Assembly: GCA_035041965.1 (NCBI GenBank) | Contig: JAPYMA010001591.1 | Location: 1 to 64,000 of the forward strand | DNA: 64,000 bases | DNA from: Anisakis pegreffii | Taxonomy: Eukaryota > Nematoda > Chromadorea > Rhabditida > Anisakidae | Direction: 5' to 3' | Part shown: positions 27,301-40,246 of the stretch, piece after piece | Layout: every line of letters begins with the position of its first letter | Numbering within the stretch: the stretch's first letter is position 1 | Translations under genes and position numbers: made by a program | The notes under the pieces: generated by a model | The model's database searches: none | What the model saw: the letters and a program-made list of their open reading frames with translations, nothing else | What the model was told of the DNA's origin: nothing

Positions 27301-30300
27301 ATAAATTGAAGTCCGCACAAGGCTCATCGATGCCTCTAACACGCGGTAATGTGCCGTCGGGTGGAAGTTTACGAATGAAACTTTTGGAGAGGAATCGCGA
27401 GACTAACTCTGCGCAATTCCTTCATTACAGTGAATGTCTAGATAAGGTAACTTCCATTGTGCTTCATTCAGTGTGAATGTCTCTTTTCCTGTCATTCCCA
27501 AGCTCTTACTTCAATTCTGTATTTAATCACAGTCCGCCGTGAGGATTCGGTGATTCTTTTTGCAAAGAATATGTTGTGTTACATTTTCCAGCTGTTTCAT
27601 TGCAAAGTCATTGATGTTCTACCTCAATTTTGTGCATTTCCTTAACGAATCGCTTAATTTAATAATCGTTAAAGATACCAGTAGCCAGTATTGTGCTTCT
27701 CTTATTAGTACCACATCAATTTTATCAATGGCGTTTATTCCCTTCACAAGCTATCGCACTCAGAATTTCTTTAGGGAATCAATTTAACATTCTCACTGAA
27801 ATTCAACCAAAATGAAATGAACCGTTAAAAACTGCAGAATTACGGTGATCACGCGAATAGTGTCGAAACGAGACGTAAATCTGCATCGCTGCAAGCGCTA
27901 ACATCGCCTTTGCTCATTGATAACGCCAACAAACCGTTGAATAATGCCGAACGAATTGGTGGGAAAATATCCAAAGAGCTCGTGAATGGCTCGAGTACGG
28001 CAAACAGTATTCGTGGATCGAAAAGCTCTGGTCTTCAGGTTCACTTTGATGACATATTTGTGTGTCAGAAGCAATTATAATGCGATGTGGTGGAGATTAA
28101 CCGCGAGCTGGTAAGAATGGCTGACCAAGGGAGAGGTAATGATAAGATATGGAAATCGAGGGTATTGTTGACGATATTGGGAGCACGTCAAACGATCAGA
28201 ACTTTTTGCGAGAGGACGAAAACATTTTCGCTGGCTGACATTGGGAATACACTGGTAGTTAAAGATAATCTTGGAGTAGAGGATAGTGTTACCGTGAACG
28301 ACTGTGGAGGTACAGTTCCCACGGGAATAAGTAACTTAATAAGTAACAGTTGCACTTCAATGAGTAATTTAATTGAAACGTAAAATTACTTAGCACAAGT
28401 CGGTCAATTCAATTTTTAAAGTTTGTTGAGCCTGAATTGCGAGAATTGATCATCAAAATAATTTTGTAGGATACGGGGTCAGATGTTTATTCGGTCGGAG
28501 GTGGTATTGATACGGCGATATCACACCATCAGAATGCGGCTTCTTTGACCAGATTCGATACTGATAATCGTGATTTTGATCAGAGGCTTGCACAAGTCAT
28601 TCAGGTTCATTTCTATCGAACCATTTATCTTTTCACACACCTTCGTGATTTCTTCAACTCTGAATCGCGTACATAATTTCTTTTCTTCTCATTTCAGTCA
28701 TAACAAATAATTTTCTCTTGGAATACTTTTTCTCGTAGTCTGACGATTAATATCAACAATTATTCAGTACGAAGCTGTTATATAACTGAGAAGTGGAAAG
28801 AGTTGATAGTATGTACAAATTGATATGGGATGCTTAAGAAGTGTTGAAAGATTGATTTTGCTGACAGAATTACATTTGCAATTATCGTTGTCAATGAATG
28901 AAAGTGAATTTAGAATGCCGATGGTAATTTTTCACGTGGTTTTTGGATGCATAACGATTCGTTGAATAAATGGACACTGCAATTCAATGAATCTGACGTT
29001 GAGGCACGATATCGTGCGCATTTCGCGGAATCTGCCGACAGACAGTGGTCTTCGGCGAGGGATTCGAATGTGCAGACGATTAAAGCTGTTCGTTTTGGTT
29101 TGCTCGATTGCTGCTCAGATCCATCCACGATTCATCGTGAAAGAAGCGAATTGCTTTAAAATGAATCAATGCTTTTGTGAATTCATACCTTCGAAGCGTT
29201 CTTGATCAGTGTGCAGTAGGACAGTGCTATCAGTTGAATAGTAGTGATGAGAGATAATGTTGTTTGAAGGCGGATAAGTACGAGAATGACGACTCGTCGA
29301 CGCAGTATCGTTACTCAGGTGTGTTCATCGATATGTTCGTCGCGGGTATGCTTCTGGTGCTATCGTCTACGGTTGTATTCCTTTCGAATGTTTATCCGAT
29401 GTTTTTTATCGTTTATTTCACGATCGCTTTAACCAGCGTCTTTCTCACAACCATCCTTGTTGGTATACCACTTCTCAAACGACGTACCTTCTTGCCATGT
29501 TCTAATCTATGGGCACCTCGACATATTATCGGTTAGAGTTTTTAGCTTTCAACTGATTCATGAATACATTTCGTTTATTGTGCTTTTGATTATTATATCG
29601 AATGCGGATAATTTCAGCAGAAATAGATACTTTCAAAGCATTCAAGATGAGATTACTATTGAAGCTTCATTCAAGTCATCGCATGGTTTTATTAACTTCA
29701 AAGTTTAGGCATTACCTTGAGAGAAGAATTATTACATGAGTAATTGATTGATTACGATAATAAATATCGTTGGAGGTGTACGTAGTGAAGAGATAATAAT
29801 AGTGAGAATTTTGAAGGAATGCTAATGATACTGTTACCAGTTGGTGTAGCACTCTGTGTGGTTCCAGTATGCAGTGGTCCGGACTCTTTATCCGAATCAT
29901 CGTTATGCATCAATCCGGATCTTTTAACACGTCGTCTAATCTTTTGTCAGTTTAATTCTCATCGCGATTAATTCCATTACTTTACACGATCGTTTCTACC
30001 ATATATAATAGAAAATCAACGCTGCTCTGTAATCATTATTGATTTCAGCTTATTTATGTCTGGTAGCTGTGTTTGCACACTGTAATTTTTCACAACTATG
30101 TGCATGGCCGAAAACATTACAAGCCGTCTTAGTTGGTAGTATATTCTTATGCTTTACTTACCTTTGTCAATATCGACTCACGTCTCTGATCACTGAGAAT
30201 ATTGGAAAATTTGGTTATGGTTAGTTTTTTGAATTCAACTTTATAAGAGAGTTTTGATTCGATTGATCGAATTTTAACTTATTATTACTTTATGAAGATA

Positions 30301-32535
30301 ATTTACTGTGCCGTTTGCATATTTGTAGCTGTTCATTTTGATTATTTGGATATCGCTTTTTAAACATAGTATATAAATGCATTTTGCCATGAATAGATGA
30401 ATATGTTATTCAACATTTCGTAGTATATAAGTGTTGTATGAAAAATTCTGCTCTTGAGATGTACTATTGAACAAATGAATCCCTATTGAAGATGACCATG
30501 AATATATACAAGAACAAAAGCAATCATTCAAAGCCAATAATAATTTTTAGCTGAAAATGGCGTCTATCAACAGACAAGAGCATGTAATGAAACTTTACAA
30601 AAATGGGTTTTCGGTGAATTTGGATCGCCGATTTTCATTTGGGAGATATTTTTAGACATCTTCCTGGCCGTCGTGTTGGTTGCATTTCTGAATTATCAAG
30701 TAACTTTTTCAGTTCCTATGTTCATCAAATAATCCAATTATCCCAGACTAATTTATTTAGCAATTGATAATGTATTGCATAAGGAATGTATTAGATCTAA
30801 ACAATGCAATAGCATTGATCCTTTCTTATTATCGGATTATCTGAATTCAGTTCGAAGCCGCGTTTCGTATATCGTTTTTCGGTGACGTTCAAGCACGACG
30901 AGACACAGAGAAAATGCAGGCCGTACGAGACCAAGCTGACTGGCTACTCACCAATATAATCCCTCAACATGCCGTTGAGTCACTTAAGTCAAGTACAAAA
31001 TACTCCGAGAATCATGCGATGACGGCTGTTCTCTTCGCTACCATCACTAACTGGTCAGAGATGTACGAAGAAACTTATGAAGGTTTGTCTTTTATTAGAT
31101 GACGAGATCATTTAAAAAATGCAGTTGACTATGAAAATTTCACCAATTGAGCGTAGGTGTTCGTTTTCAATTATCATATTCAGCCGCCGGCATTTATTCA
31201 CATTTTATTCATTCGCCTTTCGTAACTTATCGTGGAACTAAATCTGGAGTATGAGTAGTAGTGAAGAATTTGATAATTTTTATGTCTCAGATATTGTAAT
31301 AAACTGATGAGTCTGTATAGCTAAGTTATCGCTTGCGTTTTGTTCGAGTGCACAAAAATCTCGATATGTTTGATTGCAGGTGGTCGAGAGTTCTTGCGTG
31401 TTCTCAACGAGATAATTGGTGACTTTGACGAGCTGCTGGATCGTCCAGAGTTTTCACAAGTGGAAAAGATCAAAACAATCGGACCAACTTATATGGCTGC
31501 GTCAGGATTGAATCCAGAAAAGAAACGAAATGCGCCGCATCCGTATGATCATCTCTATCAGGTTACATCTTATGATTATTTCATGAATTCTTCATTTCTG
31601 TTACAAACAGAAATCTCAGTGGTGCTGGAAAAAATTCAATTTTTTGATTATCCTCATCCAGTTTCTCATCGAATAGTTAATTCGATCGGTTTTCGTGATC
31701 AAACGCATTTCATTGATAAGATTTTAACAACAAGACAGTCGCTTTGTATAACAATGTTATTGATTCCGTTTGTTGAAATATTGTTGAATTATTCTTTTAA
31801 ATTTTGCAATGCTGTTATGATTTTCATGTAAGTGCATTTGCTTTTGCAGCTACTCGAATTTGCTTTGGGCTTACAACAGCAACTGAGTTTCTTCAATCAA
31901 GATCTGTTGAATTTTGATTTCGTGTGCAAAATTGGATTCAACATTGGTCCGGTAACAGCGGGTGTTATTGGAACCACGAAACTTTATTACGATATTTGGG
32001 GTGATACCGTGAATATTGCCTCGAGAATGTACAGCACCGGTGTACTTAATCGAATACAGGTTCGTTCATTTTTATTTTACATGATTTTTTAGTATCGATC
32101 CCTTAGTAGTGCTAATCGTTGCTGTATTGTTATCAATAATATTGGTACACCACTCGGTTTCGAGCAAACGGGAATCGAATCCGCGACTTACCAATAACCG
32201 GTTGGGGCTCTAGCTCGCAGGCTCGATTCCCGTTCGCGGAGGAAAGTTTTGCTCAAAATCGAGTGGTGTACCAACATCATCAATGTTGTGAACCTGAACC
32301 AGGCTATGATCCGGCTTGAATCTATTATCTAATTATCTGTATCGTTATTGTTATAAATACAAAAAATTTAATTTAGGTATCTCAACGAACACGTGATCTT
32401 TTATGTGATAGGTACGAATTTGAGTATCGTGATCATATCGAGGTGAAAGGTATCGATGGTGGCATGGACACATACCTGCTGGTTGGTCGTAAGGGTGAAC
32501 CACCGATCACTTTCTCAAATTCGCCTCCTTTTTGA
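21374..32535 (+). CDS. acy-1: Membrane adenylyl cyclase, ADCY9/ACY-1 type
   Basis: Converts ATP to cAMP at the plasma membrane under G-protein control. Exons: 21374-21496, 22303-22445, 22778-22862, 23144-23338, 23510-23723, 24597-24709, 24955-25147, 25254-25373, 25595-25752, 25931-26105, 26995-27119, 27291-27446, 27838-28038, 28470-28604, 28914-29087, 29270-29531, 29817-29945, 30049-30219, 30551-30699, 30851-31082, 31380-31561, 31850-32059, 32377-32535. All phases agree, giving about 1,267 aa, close to known ACY-1/ADCY9 lengths. The N-terminal [12 protein letters not shown] motif and the C1 segment [19 protein letters not shown] are typical of the ADCY9 class. Order: N-tail, six TM helices, C1, long Ser-rich C1b, six TM helices, C2. 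The first exon is the least certain; an in-frame TGA lies 9 bases upstream of its ATG. An AATAAA at 32670 follows the stop. Confidence 0.94.
24955..27119 (+). other. Adenylyl cyclase C1 catalytic half
   Basis: Exons 7-11 of the cyclase. The first metal-binding Asp is in ILFADI (before the intron at 25147) and the second in GDCYYCVAG (25595 on); both are present, as is [15 protein letters not shown], matching the ADCY9 C1 core. The usual DIVGFT reads DIAGFT here. The linker after EEGNPHK joins directly to LKTYFIAG and is shorter than in vertebrate ADCY9. Exon 11 carries two in-frame donors 18 bases apart. Confidence 0.9.
26889..26919 (+). repeat. Intronic copy of the end of cyclase exon 12
   Basis: 31 bases (ATTACAGTGAATGTCTAGAT...) repeat 27424-27454 with one mismatch. 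The original spans the last 23 bases of exon 12 and its donor; this copy sits in the intron before exon 11 and retains an ACAG and a GGTGAC donor-like word. Confidence 0.85.
30851..32535 (+). other. Adenylyl cyclase C2 catalytic half
   Basis: Exons 20-23. Visible catalytic residues are the adenine-site Lys in EKIKTIG, the Asp in YDIWGD, and the Asn and Arg of NIASRM that stabilise the transition state. The [13 protein letters not shown] segment begins the domain. No residue expected for catalysis is missing, so the enzyme should be active. The protein ends soon after the catalytic core ([10 protein letters not shown]...), without the long tail of vertebrate ADCY9. Confidence 0.9.
32142..32274. 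mobile_element. 133-bp foldback element with tRNA-like B boxes, in last cyclase intron
   Basis: Ends are long imperfect inverted repeats: TTGGTACACCACTCGGTTT on the left and a complementary right end closing ...GAGTGGTGTACCAA. Each arm holds a GATTCGATTCCCG-like or GCTCGATTCCCG word close to the RNA polymerase III B-box, one on each strand. It could be a tRNA-derived sequence duplicated head to head or a miniature element resembling one. It lies wholly in the intron between exons 22 and 23. Confidence 0.65.
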
Positions 32536-32669
32536 ATGTATTACGATAGATCTGAGCGATTGATCAGAGATGAGCGTTTTTTTTTGGTAGGTCTTTAGAG
32601 AATGTAAATTTGATTGTATATTTGGTATTCATTGAAGAGTTATTTTTGAGAGTGTATTCATTTGAACGT

Positions 32670-32675
32670 AATAAA
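32670..32675 (+). promoter_or_regulatory. Polyadenylation signal of the adenylyl cyclase gene
   Basis: AATAAA 135 bases after the TGA stop, the first canonical signal downstream. Confidence 0.65.
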
Positions 32676-34389
32676 TGGAAATGTGATTATTTATATTGTT
32701 GATGAACATTTTCAACGGCTTACTTTCTAAACGATTAATTTAATTTATTTGTAAAATAAATTTAACTATTTAACAACATAATTTTAAACAGATTTTATTC
32801 ACTGATTATTCTCTTGTCATTTCTATTTATTTGTGCTTGTTTTACATGCAATTATGTCGTTGTTGTTCAACGATTTGATGAATTCACTCAATTTCGATCA
32901 TTATTTATTTTTTGATTAAGAAGATGTTTCGAAGAAATTTTTTCAAAAATCATGTTCAGTTTTTTCCTTCGAGTGAATTATCGGTTTTAGTTAGGTTGTC
33001 AATTTTGATGGAAGATAGAATAAGAATCTATTTGTGAAACTCACAAACTCGATTCATAATCCAAATATAATTGGAATAGAACTGGAATGGAAATATATTC
33101 GACGCTGAGAAATTGAGTAAAGAATTGCAAAATCATGTCGAATTGTTTCATTGTTTGTTGTTGTTCTTCTTCTTCATTTCAAATCCATCGTTCATTTGCT
33201 GTCTGCTTTTTTATTGATCCCTGTGGAAACATTTTGAGCAGTTCGCTCGATTTTTACACAGTTTCGTTTCATTTTCTTGTGAAATCTGCACAAATTCTTC
33301 TGATTTTCATTTGTTGATAATTGCTCTCTCGTTAATATTGTCAAATTTGATCCGTTTTATTTCGTTATTTGTTTGCCTTTTGTGATTTGATAGAATCTCA
33401 TCGTGTTCTCTGTATGTCTCTGTTTCCCGTGAATCGTTATCAGAAATGACAATGTGAGTAATTTCATGCAAATTTGTTTTTTAGTTTGCAAACTAAAACT
33501 TTTTCTCAAGAATATACGCAATCAAGAATAATTTAACTTGATTCTAAGCCTTATTATGAGTTCATGCAGATTGATTTCATTGCATCTTCCATCGAATGAT
33601 CCTAAATGTTTATATCGCTCTGAGTTACATAAAACATAGATCTGATAGATATGCGTTAATTCAGTTCATTAAGCCTTACAAGTTTCAGCATGAGCTCAAG
33701 AGGCTTGAATCCGACCTGAATTAGGCTAATTTCTTATTCAGGTCTACTTCTGATCTGCCACTTCTCCATTTACATCTGTCTTCTTACTGATGAATGAATT
33801 CAAAATGTAATATTTTACACTGCGACGCAAATTTTGTTTTCGATTTGTTTGTATGTGCGATTTCCTGATTATTTATCTCAATATTGTTATTGTTGTTTCT
33901 CTGAAACAATCTCAATTGATCTGAACATTAGATTTTGGTTGATTTCTGTTTATTTATTTGTTGTCATGAAATTCAATTGCAAACGCTTTATTTCTGAATC
34001 ATTTTCTGGTTTGTTTGTGTTCCGTTGAGCTGTTAAGTTGATATTGTGAGGTTTCGTTGGATTTTGTTCGAAACTGCTGAATTTGACTCAAATCTGATTA
34101 GTTAGCTTATTATTGTTATTATACGACGAGCGGTTGCGAAGCTTGTAATGCCCACTTCGTGTTTTTCAAAATGCTCGGTTTTTTCCATTGAAATATATTA
34201 CCTTTCAAAAAGTCATTAGTTATCAAATCATTGATCTCATATGCTTAGGCATATTGACAAAATTCTGATCCTATAGATGCATTCCTTTAGTAAGGTGGAA
34301 TTATCTCTCAATGAAAAACAGTTTTTGTGCAATGGAAGTAGAGCTACTTCTGTGATGATATTCGAATTTGCCATAAGACTGGCTTGTCT

Positions 34390-34423
34390 GAGTTATAATT
34401 TATCACATGAAAAATTATAACTC
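34390..34423. repeat. Intergenic stem-loop
   Basis: GAGTTATAATTT pairs with AAATTATAACTC around a short ATCACATGA loop. The AT-rich stem lies in noncoding DNA; no role is evident. Confidence 0.6.
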
Positions 34424-35850
34424 AAATTCAAATCGACTCTTCATGAAGCTCTGATCTTCAATTGATGCTTATGCTAGGTCCCAAGATTTTCAGTTTTGCA
34501 TGTGTTGAACGATCAGTTTGTAATGTGATTGATCGTTATTATTCGTTATCTGCATAATATTCATTCAATTTTTTTCTTCATTCTCTATGCATTTCCCTTC
34601 TGCGCTTTAGCATTTCTCCAAAGCATTTCTGAGAGATTTTCAGTTGAACGATTTGATTTAGTTGCGTTTTGTTCACAAGAGGTTTTTCTCAGCAGAAGAA
34701 AAACAAAAGTGTCACCTTAGTTTTGAAAAGCTTTTCATAAATTTGATTTACTTATGTGGTTTCGTTTGTGTTTTTGCTACAATTCTGAATTTTTATTGTA
34801 TTATTTTATCACTTTCATTATTATCATTTTATGTTATTATTATTGTTTCTTTTTGTTACCATTATTTTGTTATTATTATTATTTGAATTGAAATTTATTC
34901 GGTTGTTTCGCTGTTAACCAATGATGATTTAATTGTTTTGCGTGCAAATGATTATTGTTTTATCGAAATTATTCGCGTCGAAATTTCCGTGACACATAAT
35001 GCTGATATATGAAAACGTGATGTGATGATGACTGATGTTCTTTTTTAGTGGTTGATTGCATTGACTTTATAAATATTTCTTTCTCATCTCCTCATGCTGA
35101 TTATCATTTCTCAATTGACAAGATACTCACCTCAATCGCTTGGTCACAAAACTTAAATCCGGCGAGGTCGGTGACCAACAAACAAGGACTGAAATCGCAA
35201 TGTGACTGATAGTTTTGGTTATCAGTGAAAATGTGCATTCATTTTTTGACACTTCATTGTATTCAAGGTAGTGTATTGCGGGGATATGCACTGCATTGAA
35301 CCCCGACATTAATTCATACTCTTTATATTAATTTTTTTGCATTGATTTTCTTTGCATTAACTTTTTGGTATTAATCTTTGTATTTGCATTAATTTTCGCT
35401 CATTTTGAAAGCATTCCCTCACTTCTATTTCTCATTTTTTAAACTCCAAACTGATGAAAATTTCTCATCAAATTTTCACAAACATTATACCCAATCACTC
35501 GCTCGCCTATAGCTAATGATAATCGATTTTTGGAATATAGCGAAAAAACCGCAAAACGAAAAATCTGAAGAAAATTAAGTTTACATTTGCCTGAGTTAGT
35601 CGAGTCTCATTATTGGTTAATCTATAAAAAATTCAGAATTGCATTTCAACTGCTTCTTTGTGACCACTCTGAAAGGAAAATGCTTACGTAATTGAGTCAG
35701 ATTTACATAGTCGATCGAATAAACGTTTGCTGATTGTGAGCGCTGAAAATTTTGAATTTCAAATTGAATTTTGCACCAAATTCTATTTCGAATTGAACTA
35801 ATATCAAAATATGAATATAATCACCGATAGAATTAACATTTCTCGAATAG

Positions 35851-35859
35851 TATATAAAA
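35851..35859 (+). promoter_or_regulatory. TATA box before the PP1-like gene
   Basis: TATATAAAAG begins 18 bases before the first ATG of the phosphatase frame. A TATA box normally places the transcription start 25-30 bases downstream, which here would fall past that ATG (see the PP1 entry). Confidence 0.5.
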
Positions 35860-35868
35860 GGCATCGCA

Positions 35869-38800
35869 ATGAATGGGATGTTATTGATAGTTTTGTTTTT
35901 GTCATCATCCATCATTTTAATTAATTGTTTATTGCTTATGCCTACAGCGGAAGAACAAATTACTACAGAACAAACAGAAAGTAGTTATGGTATGAGGCGT
36001 TCTTTATTTTCTTTTATTCGCTTTCATTTCTTGTGTGATTCAGCAACGTGGCCGCGGATAATTGCCGTTAAGTTTCTGAAAATAGTTTTGGAGTATTTGT
36101 TAAGATGATGCAATCGAACCAACATCAAAAATTATCAGCGATGACGAGGTGGATGAATTAATAAAGAATTTATTGAATTGTGTCAACAGAGATACAAATA
36201 ATAGACGAATGGTTAACGATGTTCTTCGAGATAAAGAATTAATACATCGACTCATTGTTAGAGCCAAGTGGGTCGTTATATCATCTTCGAATCAAGCAGT
36301 TATCATTAGCCTATTATCACTTACTGAATTGTGTGATATCGCAGCTGTTTGCTGTTTATCGTCATCGTTTCTTATCAATGATTTTTAAAATGATCACCAA
36401 GCGATCAGAGAATGATGTTATGCAGGAGCGAAACATTTCTCAAGATTGATCCACGTTAGCAGAACGGTATCAGTATAAATAAAGTTAATTGTTGTTGATG
36501 TGATTTTGTTTTAAGGGAGATGTTTCAAACAGAAAATGCATTCATTGAAGTTACAGCACCAATCAATATCTGTGGCGATATTCATGGACAATTTGCAGAT
36601 TTATTAAGGATTTTTGAACTTTGTGGACGACCACCTTACGAGGTGTGTGATCAGAAGCTGTGTGCTGAAATGATTTTATGGATTTGACGAGAGATGCTCT
36701 CAGAAATAGTCGAAATAACTCGCACCGATCACAGTCCACGATGACGACTCTAGATTGACGGGAAAATTGCGAAACGCTACAAAATGATCTTTAAGAGAGA
36801 TTGTGAGAATTTTGTGAATGTGCACAAAACTGATAACAAATCAAATGAATTTCAGCGTTACTTATTCATGGGCGATTATGTGGATCGTGGACCGCACAGT
36901 CTTGAGACAATTTGCTTATTATTATCATTGAAAATACGTCATCCTGGTAAGATATTCTTGTTGAGAGGTAATCACGAATGCTCACTGGTTAATCGAACGT
37001 ACGGATTTCATGATGAATGCGAAGAGCGTTTCAAGGGTGGCGAAGCGCTATGGGCCGAATTTCAGGTGATTTTTCGCTGATTGTGAGCGGGTTGCATCTT
37101 TAAACAGTAGTTGATTTTTTGATGGTTAAATCATATTCTCATGAGTCGTACTTAATGAATTCGTTACGGTTATCGAAAATAAATTGTAATTCATTGTTAA
37201 ACTCAACTGATAGGTGATAGTAGTGAAATGTACACAAATGACGATTTTCGATTAATCTCACTCGTTAAAAATCACTTAAAAGTGATCACGAATGCATATG
37301 TCCGCGCATTTTCATATTAAATGTGCACATCGGTGTGAATAAAATGAATGAAAAGCATGTTAGCGCTATGATTGAAAGCAAGTGTTTACAGGAACTCTTC
37401 AATTGGCTACCTCTCGTCGGGAGAGTCGCGAAACGAATATTGTGTATGCACGGTGGTTTATCACCGGAACTTCAAGATTTCGGCAGTTTTCGACAATTAA
37501 GAAGACCTATCGATCCGAGTGGCGCTTGCTTAGAAACAGATTTACTTTGGTTCGTTTAGCGCAGTTCACTGGTGTTCTTATCGAGACGACTATCATTGTC
37601 CCTTCACTGGAAAGATGTTTTGAAAACAGTGATTCAAATTGACCATTGATTTTCGGTATTGTTTTGAAGAGATAAGCCATATTAAGTCAGTTATTCATCT
37701 GTACTGAGCAAAAGGACCATTCCAGGTCAGATCCTGATCCTGCAATGCCAAACGAGCCAAATGACCCCGAATTTGGACCATCTTTGAGGGGTATTTCGCA
37801 CCATTTCAGTAAGAAAGCTGTTGTTCGTATTTGTGAACGAATGAAACTCGATTTCATTGCGAGAGCACATCAAGTTGTGCAGGTAACGATGATCGACAAA
37901 TAATCATTAGTTCTATATTTCGTAAATAAGATCAGTTAATCCATATGTAATTTCATTAATGAATCTAAATATTACCTTACATTAGTAATGGCTTATTGGC
38001 CATAGTTGGGAGGATGTAATATTTGGATGTTTCATTACAAAGTACACTATGTCATGGTTTATTCATTACCTATTCCCTTCATAGAGAGCTCCTGCTAATG
38101 TTACCATATTTTATTTGCATTTTGCAGTATGTGCTGTATATTCTCATAGGTTACTTTCATATGTGGTGCATAACCCACAGGAACTGACGATTAGCCATTA
38201 CCACAAGCCTGCTGAACCATGTTCTAAAATGTTTGCGTGTCTTGAGAACTGGAGCTAACAAGCAATTTTAATCTTGAAAGTAATCAAAAAAATGGTACTT
38301 TGGTCTCAGAAGTATTGTGGCCTTTGACCAGTGCAAGTGACCGTTGTTTATCCTCTGAGATATTCTGTATTCCATGAGAACTACATCACAGAGTATGGCA
38401 GTATCGAAATTTTGAGGAATTATCATCAGCTAAGGATATCTGAATATTATTTTAGATTGATTGATTCTTGATTTAAGTCTCAGTTTTACTAGCTTACTGA
38501 GATTGACCGGAATCACAAAATATTAGCAAATTTCATTATCATTAAGAAACTTAATCAAATAATCCAGAATAATGAAGGAGGGCTATGAGAGGAGCGAAAG
38601 TGACGTGAAATGAAATGAATAGAGATGAAATAACTTCAAGCGATCAAATATATCATTTCAGGATGGATATGAATTTTTTGCGAATCGTTTGTTGGTGACA
38701 ATCTTCTCGGCACCAAACTATTGTGGTACGTTCAACAATGCAGGGGCAGTGATGACAGTCGATGAGTCGTGTCGATGTGCGTTCGTTACGTTGATGCCGT

Positions 38801-38886
38801 TAGCGGATCCACCGATTCGAGTCAGTCGAAATCGTAATGAAATCGATATTGATGAAGCACTCGAAAAAGCACTGGAGGACTTGTGA
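35869..38886 (+). CDS. PP1-type Ser/Thr protein phosphatase, divergent nematode subfamily
   Basis: Removes phosphate from Ser/Thr residues using a two-metal centre. Exons 35869-35989, 36105-36267, 36516-36642, 36856-37065, 37392-37549, 37726-37882 and 38662-38886 give 386 aa in one frame. All metal and catalytic motifs are present in order: GDIHGQ, GDYVDRG, LRGNHE, CMHGG and RAHQ, then SAPNYCG. Normal PP1 reads YCGEFDN; here it is YCGTFNN. PP1 isoforms conserve the core far more than this, and the C-terminus ([16 protein letters not shown]) is acidic, so it belongs with the expanded nematode PP1-like (often germline) phosphatases rather than GSP-1/2. From the first ATG residues 1-24 are strongly hydrophobic, like a signal peptide; from the third ATG (35938) the protein is cytosolic. 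AATAAA lies at 39060. Confidence 0.9.
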
Positions 38887-40230
38887 TCATTCGCGTCTGA
38901 GGAGTATTCAAATGCAACGACATCGATTCTATTGCTGCTTCATATTGAATGACGATTGCTTATGTATACTATTGTTATTGCAAGCGAATTGTTTTTAATT
39001 TCACTCATTCAATTCAACATTTTAATGGTCTCTCATACGCAAATCTCATTTGAATCTCCAATAAACTGCTATCAAAATTGAGCATTCTCAATGCAGAATT
39101 CTGTGATTAATTACTCGAAAAGATGCACGATCTTCACAGTCACCTTCTCTAGTTGAGATATTCTCACAGAAACCATTCTCCTCGATGCTTCCTCCGACCG
39201 TTACATTACTCATGCCATTTAGTCGAGCCAATCAATACCTGCAAGCTGTTGATCAGTAGACATCTGCCAGTATCAGTCAGTGATAATTCAGTTATTATGT
39301 AATCATATCAGTTCTAAATTGTATGAAGAATTAATGGCTGTTCGTTATTGAATCCACAGCAATAATAAAGATTTATATACGAATGCTCTTGTCGTGAGAT
39401 GTTCATTAACTAGTGTTTCGGTCGTCTACGAACAATTATCCGATGTATGCTGCATATTTTTATAGTGTAAATTTTACAGATTCAACTATCACTTCAGATT
39501 GATTTTTAAGTTGATTCCTGCAGCTTTCAGCGAATATCGAGTGAGGTTGATTCATTTTCGATGATTCATGACTGGCATTGCAAACGTTCTGCAAATGACT
39601 CCAGAATCGCGTGATCATCAAACGTTTATCGTCAAATTAGAAAGACTCTTGATCTGGTTGCGAAAAAATACATGCTTATTGTTATACTGAAGGGTGATGC
39701 CTCCTTGTGTACGTTTGATAAGATCCCTTCAATTTGATCCCTTCATATAATCTTTATCTCTTTCATCTCTTTTCTCATATTATCCGAAAGGGTACGGTAG
39801 ATTATTATAGCTTGCGTGCAGACAACTGTGGTGTATTCGTCGTATGTGGCAATATGCCACTAGCAATTAATGCTTATTTTAAGAATTCTATTTCTTAAGC
39901 AGAACTGCTTCTTTAGTTGTGAAAAGTGGGATCTATCCAGATCTGGATAGATTTTGCATTTCTTGAAATGTTTTTCTTTGAAATTCCCCGCTAGTGCCTG
40001 TTTTTTTTCCAACGGATCCGGCGCCTATCTTATGAGTTATTATGCAAAATAATTCATTTGTTCAAATTTTCGCGTGTTCCATTTTCTCCACAATTTAATG
40101 TTCGTCAAGCGGCGCATTTATTCACTGGCATTCTATTTTTTTTCAGGAAATTTTCGACAAATATTAAACGTAACTGAATTTTAGGTTGAACAGTCATTAT
40201 TTAAAATAGAACTGGGTAGAATTAATCCAG
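38887..40230. other. Intergenic region
   Basis: No coding exon is supported. It contains the phosphatase polyadenylation signal (AATAAA, 39060-39065) and a T-rich tract with a CAG at 40144 upstream of the multi-finger gene. Confidence 0.55.
39060..39065 (+). promoter_or_regulatory. Polyadenylation signal of the PP1-like gene
   Basis: AATAAA about 175 bases after the TGA stop. Confidence 0.6.
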
Positions 40231-40246
40231 GTGTTGATTGCACTTG

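Larger units (their letters stand above)
32536..35850. other. Intergenic region between cyclase and phosphatase genes
   Basis: AT-rich, with no exon chain I can support. It holds the cyclase polyadenylation signal (AATAAA, 32670-32675) and a perfect stem-loop at 34390-34423. Hydrophobic short frames (33135, 34529, 34662) look like chance. Confidence 0.6.
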
